Of a stretch of 64,000 nucleotides of DNA, positions 1-12,500 are shown in pieces. The stretch comes from Ziziphus jujuba (lineage: Eukaryota; Streptophyta; Magnoliopsida; Rosales; Rhamnaceae), in assembly GCF_031755915.1 (NCBI RefSeq), contig NC_083383.1, forward strand, positions 17,845,001-17,909,000, in the 5' to 3' direction. Within the stretch, counting starts at the first letter, position 1; each line of letters opens with the position of its first letter. The notes under the pieces are model-generated. The model made no database searches. It saw only the letters and a program-made list of their open reading frames with translations, and had not been told where the DNA came from. Position numbers and translations under genes: made by a program.

Positions 1-132
1 GTTACAATCAAAATAAAAGAAATTTGGTAATATTATTCATTAAAAATCTACTCTCAGCTAATAGACTTATAAATTTTAAAAGTTGCCTATTTTAAGCAAA
101 AAAAATTCCTTTGATGAATATATGAAAATATT

Positions 133-175
<43 letters not shown>

Positions 176-2900
176 CAAAACACCATAGGTATCATTATTT
201 AGAAATCGTAGTAAAACTACAAGCGCCTATTATGCAAATTATGTTATTATATTTTTATTAAGTTTCATCAATAAATGTAGCTACAAAGTAAACTATTTTT
301 TATCGGTTTATTAGGATATATGATGAGGTTAGGATAATTCGTTGGGTAGGATAATAAAAGACAAGTAAATTTATTGAAAATAAGAAAGGTAGATATTTTT
401 CTTAATTTTACTGAGAGGATGAGTATTTTTGTATTTTCCCCTTGAAAATGAATATGTAGGTATTCAAGGCTTTAATTAATTAACTATTTTTTTGAAGATA
501 TTTTTATAATTTATAATACTTTCCCCCCGAATTTGGTGTGTGGAACTCCTGGCATTTAAATTATAGATGTGAGGGGTTTACCAACCCCATTTTACATTTT
601 CAGGAGAAATTTTTGTTACACTGTTAAGAGAACAGTGTACAGTTTCAAGATTTTTAATTTCATATATCACTTGATTTTTTATTTTATAAATTACAATTAC
701 ATTTTACTTTCAAAAAATTTAATGTTTCCTTAAAAATTTCATTTCCACCATGTCAACAGGCACGAGCAATAGATAACCATTTAAAAAAATATCATCAACT
801 TCTCTCAAGTTTTAAAAGGTCACCATCTTTCTCTTCTATAGTTTCATTCGCATTCTTTTGTATTAATATCATTCATATCCCCTATAAAGTTCTAAAGGTT
901 CTAATTGTAACTTTCAAAATCTAAAGGATTATATTGTAATTGTTACAATCTCAAGGAGTTCAAATGAAATATATTCCAAAAAAAAAAAAAAAGGAGAAAA
1001 GGTAGAAGAAGAATAATAAATTAGAAAAAAGTAACAGTAGCCATCACTAGTAGGAGGAACAATTAAAGCCTATTTGCAATGGTTAGTGAACTTTAATGCG
1101 AGGGAGCTGATAGTTCATCTTTTTGGTGATAATTGTTGTAAACCCTAATATTAATGAACACTAAAGAAGAAAATAGAACATGTGCATTTTAGTATATTTG
1201 AAAGTTTTAAGATTGTATATACTTCTGTAAAATTTTGAAATAACTTTTTTTTGTGTTTAACCACTTGTCAATATTTGGACCTCTAAATGGCATATATCTA
1301 GCTTTCTTACTCAACCCATTTTAATGACCAACCACCCAACGTATCCTTATAGCTCTTCTCTCTTAATCCATATCCAAGAAGCGATCTTTTAATACATATT
1401 AACTTCCAATTTTGTGATGGCAAACCCAATTAATCCATGTATATTTTTTTTTTCTCTTATTCAAATTGTAGTAGAATTAAATTAACTTGTGAGGCTTAAT
1501 CTCATAGATGATAATAGAGTAGTTGACACAAAAATTATGACAAGGGCTAACACATTTATTTTACATGGAACAGACTCACTTAGAGGTGTTTACAAAAAAC
1601 CGATTTATTCTACACAACCATTTTTTTTTCCATTGTTATTGAAGACAAAATATTTAGTTTTCATATTGTCATATGCTGTTTAAATATTTGTTGGACTAAG
1701 GCTTAGCAAAATTTCTTATAATACAATAAAATGATATGTACCCATACAATAATTTTGATGTTCAAGTTAACTATGTCATGCCAAGTTTGTATTGATAAAA
1801 CACAATAAAAATCAATAAATAAGCTAATGTGTTAACAAGTGAAATGTGCTAACATACAATAAATCCATTTAGACCCATTATTAGCAAAGGTACTTTTTTA
1901 TTATATAAGTATCATAATTTTTAAAATGTTTAGTTTTATTATTTAAACATGCATTGATTTGTTTTTTTATTTTGTTTTTAAAAAAAAAATAACAAGCAGG
2001 TCCATTTTGTAAGATTGAAAAAATAATAATTTTATTTCATCGTTTAAAGCCTAATATAAATTTCAATTCTAAAATTTGTATATATTCTTAACAGATTAAT
2101 GAGTTAAACATAATTTAACAAATGAGCTTGTATTTACTTATTTCCGTGTAATAGTTTAATGGATCCTATGTTTGAGTGGATTAAATTTTACATAAACATG
2201 ATAAAACACAACACAACACAACACAACATAATACAAACATGATGTAACATAGCATATGTTGGCAGGTTCTGGTGGACTACAACTGAACAATATTAAGATG
2301 TTCAATATACATCAACTAAACAATATAAATATGTTCAACTAACCATAACTATATTCTTGACATTAACAGTTAGTTATCTTTTTAAGGGGAAAAAAAAAAG
2401 GAGCTTTAAACAATTCAAGTATAGTATAATATATTCAACTTTAGTAAATTGTTTTGAATATAATTATATTTGATGAAGTATGTTTAATCAACAAATATTC
2501 CAACCCTTAAAGATTTTTATTAAAAAATTTTTGCAGTAAAATATGTCTAAGATTGGATTATATTTAAACCTCCATCAAATATACCTGTATTTAAAACCAC
2601 TAAATGAAGTATACGAATAATCACATCTAAATTAACTAAAGTTATATATGTTTCTATCATTAAAAAAAAAAAATCTTTTTTTATTTTCAAATTATGTTTA
2701 GTTATGATTAGTTGAACATATCTCTATATTTTCTTATGAGTATTGAACTTTTAACACTGTTTAGTTAGAGTATATCAAACATTTAAACAATGTTTAATAC
2801 ATTTTTGAAAATTTACATAAAGTGCATATAGGAATTATATAGCAAAAGATAAGATCGCACAGTTAAATAAAGCATATGATATATATATATACATACATAT
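1..2900. other. gene-free AT-rich sequence
   Basis: No coding region, RNA gene or clear transposon is recognisable. The stretch is AT-rich with a (TA)15 microsatellite at about 141-170 and several poly-A/T runs. The short open frame at 1489-1683 has no family resemblance and is probably chance. Confidence 0.6.
141..170. repeat. (TA)n microsatellite
   Basis: Fifteen uninterrupted TA units. Similar TA tracts occur at about 10804-10828, 23029-23057, 29327-29370, 34901-34921, 42527-42552, 46799-46820, 58292-58318 and 59023-59042. Confidence 0.95.
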
Positions 2901-3002
2901 ATATTTCAACACTCATTACGAACCTTTAATGGTGCAGAAAATATTTTCTTTAATCCTAAGAACCTTCCAAACTTTTCTTTACAAGTAGGCCCACATGACC
3001 AC

Positions 3003-3042
<40 letters not shown>
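3003..3042. repeat. (AAT)n microsatellite
   Basis: An uninterrupted AAT/ATA trinucleotide run of about 13 units lies between unrelated AT-rich sequence. Confidence 0.95.
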
Positions 3043-3044
<2 letters not shown>

Positions 3045-3884
3045 GTTAGTGTGAAAAACACATAAAACTCACAATTTCTACTTTTCTCTCAATGTGTTTT
3101 ATTTTCTACTGAGATAAAAAAAAAATCTTTAAAAAATAATCTATAAACCTAATATGTGACTAGAGATTAGAAAACAATATATTTATAAATTGCTAACCTA
3201 ACCTCCTAGGGTTTAAATAACACACTGCGCCCAATTAGTGGGCTCTTTGTATCTAAATAACTGAATAAATGGGGCTATATCACTTATTACATTGGTTTTA
3301 GATCCTATTACCATTATTAAGCAAGGCTCTTGATTAATAGATTAACTTGCTCAAAGAGCATAAATCTAACAATCTCTTACCTTTTTAGGAGTAAGCCTGA
3401 GAGTTTGATTAAATCAGATGGTACTTTAATAAAACCTCAGATTTAAATTCAAAGATTAATAATATTCATATTAAATGTATTTTTCATATAAGATATAACT
3501 AATTAATTGATAATATTTTCTATTAATCAGTTAATTATTTCTTCTCTTGATGTATCGATTTCTCTAATAAAACCAATACACAAGCTAGTGATTTTCAATA
3601 TTTGAGAACGAAAATATATCGAGAGCATATTTCATACAAATTTCATTAATTATAAGAACATATGATTAGTTCTTCTATGGACTTATCCATATAATCATAC
3701 ATGACATAATTAATCCAAACCTTGAGTAAAATATAATGTGTACAAACATTTGAAAAATATCTCATATCATTAAATTAGAAATTGAACTTGCAACTTATCT
3801 TACTTTCAAAGCACAAATATAACTAACTTCCACTCTCAGAGCATAAACATAACTAACTCCCACATACTCTAAAGTAAGTATGGG

Positions 3885-4110
3885 ATCTTTTTAAGAACCA
3901 CATAATCTACATGCTTCTTTACTCGTTCAAACATAATTTTAGTAAAAAGATCTACTAAATTTTCCTCAAGTACTATTTTAGTATCCACTGTATCTTCTCT
4001 ATAGAAATAATCATGGATCAAGTGATACTTCCTTTTCATGTGTTTCTACCTCTTGTGATACCTAGGTTTTTTGGATTGTGCTAAAGCCCCATTGTTTTCA
4101 CAGTAAAGGA
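3885..4110 (-). pseudogene. Ty1/Copia RNase H C-terminal fragment
   Basis: Minus-strand translation reads through a Copia RNase H tail: CENNGALAQSKKPRYHKR, a stop codon, then KHMKRKYHLIHDYF, and later VLEENLVDLFTKIM. This matches the family pattern of a Cys-Asp-Asn-type motif, the basic 'HKRxKHI..KYHLI' block and the 'D..TK' end. The in-frame stop and absence of upstream RT show it is dead. Sequence at about 2930-3374 on the same side may be the remains of its 3' LTR, since a purine-rich stretch precedes a TGTTAG-type start near 3374, but I found no second LTR to prove it. Confidence 0.8.
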
Positions 4111-4159
4111 TAACGGCCCAACTAGCACTTGGTATTACCTGAATTTCAATAAGTAATTT

Positions 4160-4950
4160 TTAGAACCAAGTTCGAGTTGTAAAAGTGTAGTTGGAGTTTA
4201 ATAGGACTTATTAGGTGTTTCAATTTCATTAATTAAACTATAAATTGAAAAATCCCAATTTCTAGGGTTAGGGTTTTCAAAAAATTTGGAGAAATTAGGT
4301 TTTTGATACTAGAAATTATGATTACGAGGTTTTGAGAATGAGTTTTGCCTTAAGCATGTACCCATGATTTTATTTTATCGAATTATGGTGCCTAATTACA
4401 ATACTTTTTGGTATTGGAATGGGGATTTGAGGCGATCCAACTGCGGAACAAGAGTGAACTGCATTTCTGTTTGTGAACTTTATTTTCTAAAATGGTTTTG
4501 AGAATTATATATTTGTTTATATGAGATATATAAATTACTCTATTATTATCATTTCTAGAATTATTTGAATTATATGCTTTATCACATACAATGAAATAAC
4601 TATTTAATTTATCATATTATCATATGTAAAAATGAATGATTTGACTTAAATAAATTCTGGGTTATAATTATACAAGTATATGTATATTTATGTATATGTT
4701 GGTACATGTGGGAACGTCTTAATACGATGATTATGGGTACTATTTAAATAGTTATATAAATATACTTGGTTGTAGATTATTGTGTACCATACTATACCAT
4801 GGATATTGATTTGTTGGATTATTATTATGAGGGCTTTTTTGACTATCCCTTACTTGATCACATGTTTCATGAGATTGGATAAGAAGGTCCCCATGTTCGT
4901 CGCCTTAGGAATGTCAAGGATCGTATTGACAGTTTCCCATTCGCTTTGTA
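4160..4950 (+). repeat. dispersed LTR-like repeat, copy A
   Basis: This block shares diverged sequence with 58815-60180 on the opposite strand. Two matching anchors are a segment reading GATTATTGTGTACCATA at about 4775 and an AGAACCAAGTT segment near 4160, in the same relative order. There is no coding sequence. The likeliest explanation is a solo or truncated LTR of a plant retrotransposon; ends and target duplication were not found. Confidence 0.5.
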
Positions 4951-5338
4951 GTCATTGATACACTAGGATGCTATTTGTTGTTGTGCAATAGATTATGGTA
5001 ATGAATAGGGTACACAGGAATATTGTTGGTAGATTATAGATACAATATATATTTATATGCTTTGTATATTTTTGATTACTGATAAAAAGTATTATCATCT
5101 TGACATTATTCTTATTTTTTATGTTAAGTTGGCTACAATGTGACACTTGAGAGTCATTACCATCTTTTTTCGATATATATATTCTTTTTTTTTTTTATCT
5201 TTTTAAATATGTTGTGATGGAGTTAGAGAAAAAGGAGTCATAGGCTTAGTTTTATAGAATCTTTTTAGTGATATTGGTAGTACAAGAGATAAGAGAGATA
5301 TCACATTTATTAATGATCAACAAAAGGTACTTTATTTT

Positions 5339-5760
5339 AGTGTGTTGGTTCTGTCATTTAAATTAATTGAAAATAAATATAAATGAGTAGGTTTTGCATG
5401 AATTGTGTTACTTTAGTAACTACTAAATATGAAGGTGGAGTTAGTGTAGTCGGAGTGTGTTGGTTCTGTTATTTAAGATGAAAATGTTTATAAATGATTA
5501 ATTAAGTTTATTATGTAGGTTTTGTATGAACTATGTTACTTTGGTAAATGTTCTATGAGAATATGGAATTTTTGTAGTTGAAGTATCTTGGTTTTGTCAT
5601 TTAAAATGAAAATGTCTATAAACTTTGCATGGCTTCATTACTATGTTTTTGTAGTTTAAGTGTGTTAGTTCTATCATTTAAAATGAAAATATCTATAAAC
5701 TTTGAAAGGCATTATTACTATGTTAATTTGAAATGTGTACAAAATGTGTTACTATAATAC
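5339..5760 (+). repeat. degenerate tandem repeats of roughly 80-125 bp
   Basis: Four diverged units begin near 5341, 5457, 5584 and 5661. Each carries a core like TGTTGGTTCTGTCATTTAAA followed by an AAATGTCTATAAACTTT-like block and a TGTTACTTT-like block. They lie just upstream of the transposase relic and may be part of that element's non-coding end. Confidence 0.6.
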
Positions 5761-5894
5761 AAATTGAAAATGTGTACTGAATGAACTATGTTACTTTAAG
5801 CATTTTGAGAATAATATACGAATATTCTTAACCCTATAGATTTTGGTGATTTATTTATTGTATGTCATCTAATATTATAAACATACTATGTAGG

Positions 5895-6720
5895 GTTTGA
5901 TACTTGCATTGGAGGAATTCATTCCTCATGTGGACCATCATTTTTTTGTTAAATACTTGCACTTAAACTTTTGTAAGGCTTATGAAGGGGATTTCTATAA
6001 AAGAATGATGTGGAGCACATCGAATGCCATAATAACTCTTGATTTTATAATGAGAATGAACAATTTAAAGAGGGATGTTGCAAAAGTAGTTGATTGGCTT
6101 ATGAAGTTAGACCCTTGCCATTGAAGCATGCACTGCTTTAAAGAAAATTTGAAGTATAACCAAGTGACCAACAACCTAAGTGAATCTTTCAATTTTTGTT
6201 TAGGCATAAGCCTATCATTACTATGTTGGAGGAGATAAGGAAAAAACCAATGGAGAGATTTATAAAAAAGAGAGAAAGCATGAGAAGATGCATTAGGATT
6301 GTTTGTCCAAAAGTGTTAGGAAAATTGGAGAAGCTGAAGGTTGATAGCAAGGCTTATGTAGGAACTTGGGCTGGAAAAGAGATGTTTAAGGAGGATGCAT
6401 ACTCTTATAAGATTGTAGTTAAGTTGAATGCTTGCACGTGTACATGTAAAAATTGGCAGAGAAATGGAAATCCATGTATTATGTCAATTCATCAATATAC
6501 TCTAACAAGTAATATCCTAAGGATTTTGTAGATAATTGCTATAAGATAGAAATGTACATAAATGCGTTTACAAGAATGATAAATATGATAAGTGGACCCA
6601 ACCTATGTAAGAGGATAGGACGACAGGTAATCTATCTACTTCCATTTAGGGTTCAACCTGGCAGATCTAAAAGATCTAGGACAACCGATCCAATAGTGAG
6701 TGACCATGTAAACAAGTAAG
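5895..6720 (+). pseudogene. Mutator-like (MULE/MuDR) transposase relic
   Basis: Two plus-strand open segments (5897-6124 and 6196-6531), in different frames, resemble the C-terminal half of plant MuDR-type transposases. The second carries a SWIM zinc-finger signature, ACTCTCKNWQRNGNPC, followed by an expected His (residues about 76-97 of that segment). The preceding text 'NLSESFN' is the usual block after the catalytic domain. After the stop at 6531 the translation still reads like the family's tail (YINAFTRMINMISGPNLCKR). Stops and frameshifts separate the pieces and the N-terminal catalytic region is missing, so it cannot encode an active enzyme. Terminal inverted repeats were not identified. 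Confidence 0.75.
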
Positions 6721-6729
6721 AAAGGTAGG

Positions 6730-7060
6730 ATGTAATGGTCGATGTACAATTTTCGAGACTTAGTGATACAAACCTAGGTCAACACATGCCTAAACCCATA
6801 TTATATTAGCCTGGATCTCAATTAAGTTCAAATTTTAATGAAATGACCTTAATCCCTAACCAACCTGTGATTAGAAATCTTGGTATAATGAAGACGTCAC
6901 AATAGGTGATGGATATCCTATTGATAAGTCACAACTAAAACACTCACTCTCTAATGGTGTTTTAGGTTTTCAAAAAGAATAAAGAGAAATTCAATCTCAC
7001 AATTAATTTTCTGTAAAATATTCTAGCTGCCTTCTCCTTGAAAAATAACCCTTAAATAGG
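6730..7060. other. non-coding spacer
   Basis: No gene or transposon signature was recognised between the transposase relic and the tandem duplication. Confidence 0.5.
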
Positions 7061-7228
7061 TTCAAGACATGAAACAAAAAACCCTAAAAAATAGGACAAA
7101 ATCAGCCAAAAAGATTAGGAAACCTAATGTGGCTGAATTTCCTTTTCAAGACATGAAACAAAAAACCCTAAAAAATAGGACAAAATCAGCCAAAAAGATT
7201 AGGAAACCTAATGTGGCTGAATTTCCTT
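7061..7228 (+). repeat. 84-bp tandem duplication (two copies)
   Basis: Positions 7061-7144 and 7145-7228 are nearly identical 84-bp copies, beginning TTCAAGACATGAAAC. 84 is divisible by three, so an open frame runs through both, but the peptide has no family match and the frame is probably incidental. High identity implies a recent duplication. Confidence 0.9.
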
Positions 7229-7399
7229 TCTCCTTTCCTAATCTAATTTTGATTAATTAAATTAGTTAATTTACAATGAAAATAATATTTCCTAAGTTGA
7301 TTTGTCTAGCAAATAAATAAATAAAAACCAACTAAAATGCTAATTTCCTAAAACAAAAAGTCAAAATCAAAGTAGAAAATTAAAATACTATCTTTTTGA

Positions 7400-8000
7400 C
7401 TAAGCTATCTTTGACCATGTTTTGACCAATTTAAGCTCCAAATCAGCTTCTATATGCCTTGTAGGATGCCAAGTAGGATTATCATTGAGTCCCACACATT
7501 GGCCTTGCTTGGAACAAAGAGAAAATCCCAACTCACCGAAATACAGTAAAGTTAGAAACAAAATACAATAAAACCGGCCAAACTTCCTCCTTTGTTCACA
7601 CCACCTGTTTGATTGCCTTTGAAACTGCCTTAACTTGATTTCATGACCTCTTATGATATGTATTGAATCCATGAAGTGTTGGAACCATTTTTTGCTGCCT
7701 GGAGTCCATATTTGCACGAAAATAGCTACCCGGGTTCGTATCGGCCTCCACCAGTTTGATGCTTAAAACAAGTATTGTATCTTCAGGTATGGACAAACCC
7801 TTTTCAGAATTAATTATTCCCTGGATAAAGATAGCCAGGTTATCCTTAAATCTCTTAGCTTGAACCCTAGCGATCGGCCAGTCTTCATCCGTATCGGATC
7901 AGCACCCCAGTTGATAATCGGTTGTGTGGGTACAGACGGATTCTCATCAATTAGGTCATAATTGAAGGAGTTGTAGAAGGTCACATGTAAATAAGCCACT
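7400..8000 (-). pseudogene. Ty3/Gypsy polyprotein C-terminal relic
   Basis: Minus-strand translation of about 7690-7870 reads ARVQAKRFKDNLAIFIQ, then INSEKGLSIPEDTILVL. This resembles the end of plant Gypsy polyproteins, where a basic 'TRARAKRFK' block follows the integrase region. Further down the strand the frame contains stops. No integrase core, LTR or primer-binding site is visible around it, so it is an isolated fragment. Confidence 0.5.
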
Positions 8001-8824
8001 TAGATTAAAAAGGTGCTGGCAATGGAGTTGTGATGTCAAACTTAACAATTGTAGCTACAACCCCATATAATCAGACCCCACAAAGTCAAGCAACTCAATT
8101 ATTAAACCTTTTAATTGTCTAGTTTGTGGTGTGAGTATTCTTTCAATCATATTAAGTTAATAATTTTCATGTGTTTATTTAAATGTTTAGAGAATATCCA
8201 CTTCAACTGGAGGCAACTCAATAACAACTTTAAGCAAAGGCTGAGGCAGGGGTAATGGAAGATGTTGTTGAATAAGTTCAAAGGAACCCAGTCAAAGTAG
8301 TTAAACCGGTTTATCTTAAGGCAGTCTAGCAACTTTGACTCAAGCTAGTCAATCAACCGTAACTCCATCCCACCTCAACTAACTTATGGGGTAATTAAGT
8401 TTAGTTTGATTTGATATTTATAAAATTGTATGTTATGTTTATGTCTAATGGAACAATAATATTAATGTAGCCAAGTTCAATCAGATGCATGGGAGGCTCA
8501 GGTTTACTTCCATGCATAGTAATACGTAACTTAAATAGCAAATCCAAAAGAGGAGAACCAACCATTCGCAACAACAAAGGAAGCACAAAAACCAAAGGAA
8601 ATGGGAAAGCACTAGCAATATATGACTTTGAATTTGACTTTTGAATGTCTTGGTAATGTTGAGATAATTACTATTTTGGTAGTTTGGCATATTTTGACAG
8701 CTATTCTAATGTATTTTGATGTAAATATTAAGTAGACAAGTTAAAGGTTTAGATATTTGTTATGTTGAGACTGTCGGTATTTGATAGTTTGACATATTGT
8801 GACATTGGTTGTGATGTAAATGCC
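8000..8824. other. non-coding sequence flanking the hAT element
   Basis: No coding region recognised. The last part (about 8680-8824) and the sequence after the insertion (9527-9660) share motifs such as GATGTAAATG, suggesting that the element landed in older, degenerate repetitive DNA. Confidence 0.4.
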
Positions 8825-8832
8825 ATTTTATG
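8825..8832 (+). repeat. target site duplication, left (ATTTTATG)
   Basis: ATTTTATG here is repeated exactly at 9519-9526, immediately outside the element ends. Eight bases is the duplication length made by hAT transposases. Confidence 0.85.
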
Positions 8833-9518
8833 TAGACCTGGCAATTTGGATCATGACACGGCGACACGAATCGAAAACGACACGGAATAAATGGGTTTGA
8901 GTTTATTATAAATGGGTTCGGGTCATAATCGGATCAACCCGTTTAACACGATTATTAATCGTGTCATTTTCGGGTTGACCTGTTTAACTCGAAATTGACC
9001 CGTTACGACCCATTTATTAAACGTGTCAGTTTCAACCCGACACGATTATATACCTATTACAACCCATTTAAATTTAATTTTAAATTAATATTTTATCACT
9101 AATATAATATTTAATAACTAAAAAATATCATAAATTAAAAATTTTATAAAAATAATTTTCTATTACTAATTTTTTAAAAACAAAAAATACATTTTTAATA
9201 AAACAAAAACATAAAAATAAAAATAAAATAAAAAAAATTTCGGGTTAATAGGTTAATTTTCGGGTTAACGGGTTAATAGGTTAGTTTTCGGGTTAATAGG
9301 TCAATTTCAGGTTAACGGGTTAATAGGTCAACACGACCCGTTAAAATAATCGTGTTAAACGGGTCGTGTCGTGTTGACCTGTTTATAAACAGGTCGGGTT
9401 AGTGTTTTAGGTACCTGACACGATTAATAAATGGGTCGTGTTCGGGTTAGGCATTTTTGACACGATTATTAAACGGGTTAAAACGAACACGACCCACCAA
9501 CCCGAATTGCCAGGTATA
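8833..9518 (+). mobile_element. non-autonomous hAT-type DNA transposon (686 bp)
   Basis: The left end is TAGACCTGGCAATT and the reverse complement of the right end is TATACCTGGCAATT, so the terminal inverted repeats match at 13 of 14 positions. A perfect 8-bp direct repeat (ATTTTATG) flanks it. No transposase frame exists inside. The interior is rich in CGGGTT/AACCCG motifs facing both ways, plus a short tandem array of a CGGGTTAATAGG-like unit at about 9241-9330. It must have been moved by an enzyme encoded elsewhere. Confidence 0.88.
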
Positions 9519-9526
9519 ATTTTATG
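9519..9526 (+). repeat. target site duplication, right (ATTTTATG)
   Basis: Exact copy of 8825-8832 on the other side of the hAT-type element. Confidence 0.85.
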
Positions 9527-12500
9527 GTGCTGATGTAAATGTTTAGTGGAGTCCATTATTATTTTGACACATCTACGAGTTTCGGTGTAAATGTACAGTA
9601 GACCAAATAGGTTTTGTAATTATGATAGTTACGGCATAAATATATTGTCTTTATAGATGCCATTTTCGTTAGATATGTTTAACTTTTTGGTAGGTGCTAT
9701 TAATAAGATGTTTGGACATGGTAGCATTTTTGTAAACTGACATGGATCAATTAAAGTTATTGTTGATTTCATTTATGGATTTATTTAATTCATATTATAG
9801 TTATTTTTATTTGTGGACTTTAACCTAAAATACCATGGAAACTTGTTATAATTGACCAACCAAGTTAATAGTTATAAGTGACCAACCAATCTTTAATGAA
9901 AATGAATGTCCAACAATAAAGCCCTACTTTTCACTTTTCATCCATGCAATTCGATTACATATCGATTATTATTAATTAATTATCAATTACAAATATATTA
10001 TAAAGTAACCAATTACAAAGTAAGCAATAATATTAACCATCAATTACAAATGGATTATATACCAAGATACATTATTTTACATAACATCTAGATACATCCA
10101 TTTCCCCATGGATATAGTTTGATATTTATTTTTCCATAATAAACTAAATATGATATGAATAGTGAATCGATAGCATATTAATTTTTCCAACCTTTTCCTT
10201 GAAATCTCATCAAGTTTCACACATTTCTTCTCTAATTTCCTAGTACTGCTTATCCATATTTACAACTTTTCTAAATTTCCAGTTTCCTAACTTTATTTCT
10301 AATTTTCTAAAATTTCGCTTTTAATATGCTAGAAACATCCCTTCCACATTCACCAGTACTTCTATCCATTGATTTAAAGAAGTTGCAACCTTTTGAATTA
10401 TACGAAAAATAAAAAAAACAATGCATTATGCAACATAAACATTACAAAATATAGCACCATTTATGAAATTCATTTCATTTACTTGTATTTTACTATATGG
10501 GCTAAAACATAACAATTTCAACAATATCAACATGGATAACAACATTTACTAATCGTTATGCAATATCTATAGAGGACAATTAGGTTCATTAAAGTGAAAC
10601 CCACCATTAACTAATCCATTAAAGTGAGAAGCAAAGTCTCCCATCTATATGCACATTTTTCAAATTTCTAAAAATTTTTAACATATATACAACCCTTGCT
10701 TCGATCAAGTTTTAAAGATCAAAATCTTAAAATTTTAATTCTAACCTAATATTGCGAGTTTCCTTCTTTACCTTATAATAATTGTTCTGTTTCATATATT
10801 AACATATATATATATATATATATATATAGTTATACACATTTTGGACATTTTTAGACCTAATAAAAAACACAATGGAATAGCATCGTCTCAAGATCTTAAT
10901 TAGGTATATTGTCATTAGTATTTGAAAACGACTAATTAGCTTATGCGATTACATTCAATTATTTGTGAATATAATTATTGATAACTGGGTTAAGTATGGT
11001 TAAACTATCAATTATTCAATTCCAATATTCTTGCAGGATTTTAATAAATTGGATTAATTAGTGATGAAGTTCATAGCCTTGGTCTCATCATTGTTGGATT
11101 TGCATCAAAACTATTATTCTTTTTGCATCGTGTTTCCATTTAATTTAGTAGATTAATTTTCTAGTTTTAATTTAGTCTCATCATTAGAATTGGTAGTTCA
11201 AATAGTATATAATTCAATTATCTTTAGTACTTGACAACTATTCACTTAAGTGCGCCAATCCTGTTTTGATAACCACTTTATTACTCGTTCCATTTGTATA
11301 CTTGTAAGGATTTAACACTCTGCTGTAATTTATGTAGAATTTTATCACTTAGAGTTTCTTAATTTGCTTGTGTTTAAGATGTTCATATTTGTACTTTTGT
11401 TGCTAACCAACTTAGTTGGGAACTCATGTCATGCATACAAGCCTAGTTTGGATAGGTGCTGTCCAGATGGATTGGAATTCTGATACCGAATGGACTCGGT
11501 TGTAAAGATCCTCGATTAAAAACCAATCAGAGTCAAGCGTGTGACATGTGTTAGCAGGGTTGGGAGCACAGATCCGAAGTTGCAAAGCAATCAGGGTTGG
11601 GGAAAAAGGGGGCTGTTAATGAGGACGGGTTGGAAATCTTGAATCTGGAAAACCTTGCCCTGTTGCCATCCCTACAAACAATAAATAAACTGAAATTTGA
11701 GACAAACAGTATTTGTTTAACTTTCATATTCTGGATCAATTTACGAGTGGGTTATGTTCCAACCTACAGAATTAATTATTACAATTTGGTTTGGTGAAGG
11801 TGTATGTTCATTAATGGGAATTCTGCTTTCTAAAGTTAGAAGTTTCTTCCATTGAAAAACCCAAAAAAAAAAAAAAAACATAAAAACAAAATAAAAAACA
11901 AAAATAAAAATAAAAATAAAAATAAAAAGGAAGTTTACGAATTACTAATGCGCATTTTCTATTGATGAGAAGTGGAAAAAAGGAATAAAGATACTGAAGT
12001 GAACAATATATATATATATATATATTATAAAAAAAAGATAAAAAGATAAAAGAAATAAATGAGAGATTAGGAAGAAATAAATGAGAGATTAGGAGCCTAA
12101 ATCATTAGATTAAGCCTAACATGTCTCAAATATGCTTTTTACTTTTTAGTAATGATGGGAAATAGCACTATTTGCCAACAATAGGAAAAATACTTGCATG
12201 TTTGATGCTGAAAACATGGATAAGACACCAATTTTATGTTGGATTTAGATGATAGGTCAGATTTCAGTTGTTTAATTATTGTTTTATAATATATTACCTT
12301 CTTTATTTATAACTACTTATAATATTATCTTTAAAAAATAAAAAAAGGAATACGTTTTCAATATGTCTTTAGACTGTACCATTTCTTTGGTTGGGTTAGG
12401 CACCTGCTTATTCATGCATATATGCTACTCTCAACCTAAATCTCAAGAAAAAGAAAAAGAAAAAAATAAAATAGAAACTGAAATGAAAGGCAGTCTAGAA

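Noticed and set aside
3003..3042. Array-like repeat checked as a possible CRISPR or satellite
   Set aside because: It is an uninterrupted trinucleotide microsatellite with no spacers; the window is plant nuclear DNA.
11440..11740. GC-richer patch with overlapping open frames on both strands
   Set aside because: Neither translation resembles a protein family and no splice-compatible continuation was found; possibly an old transposon fragment.
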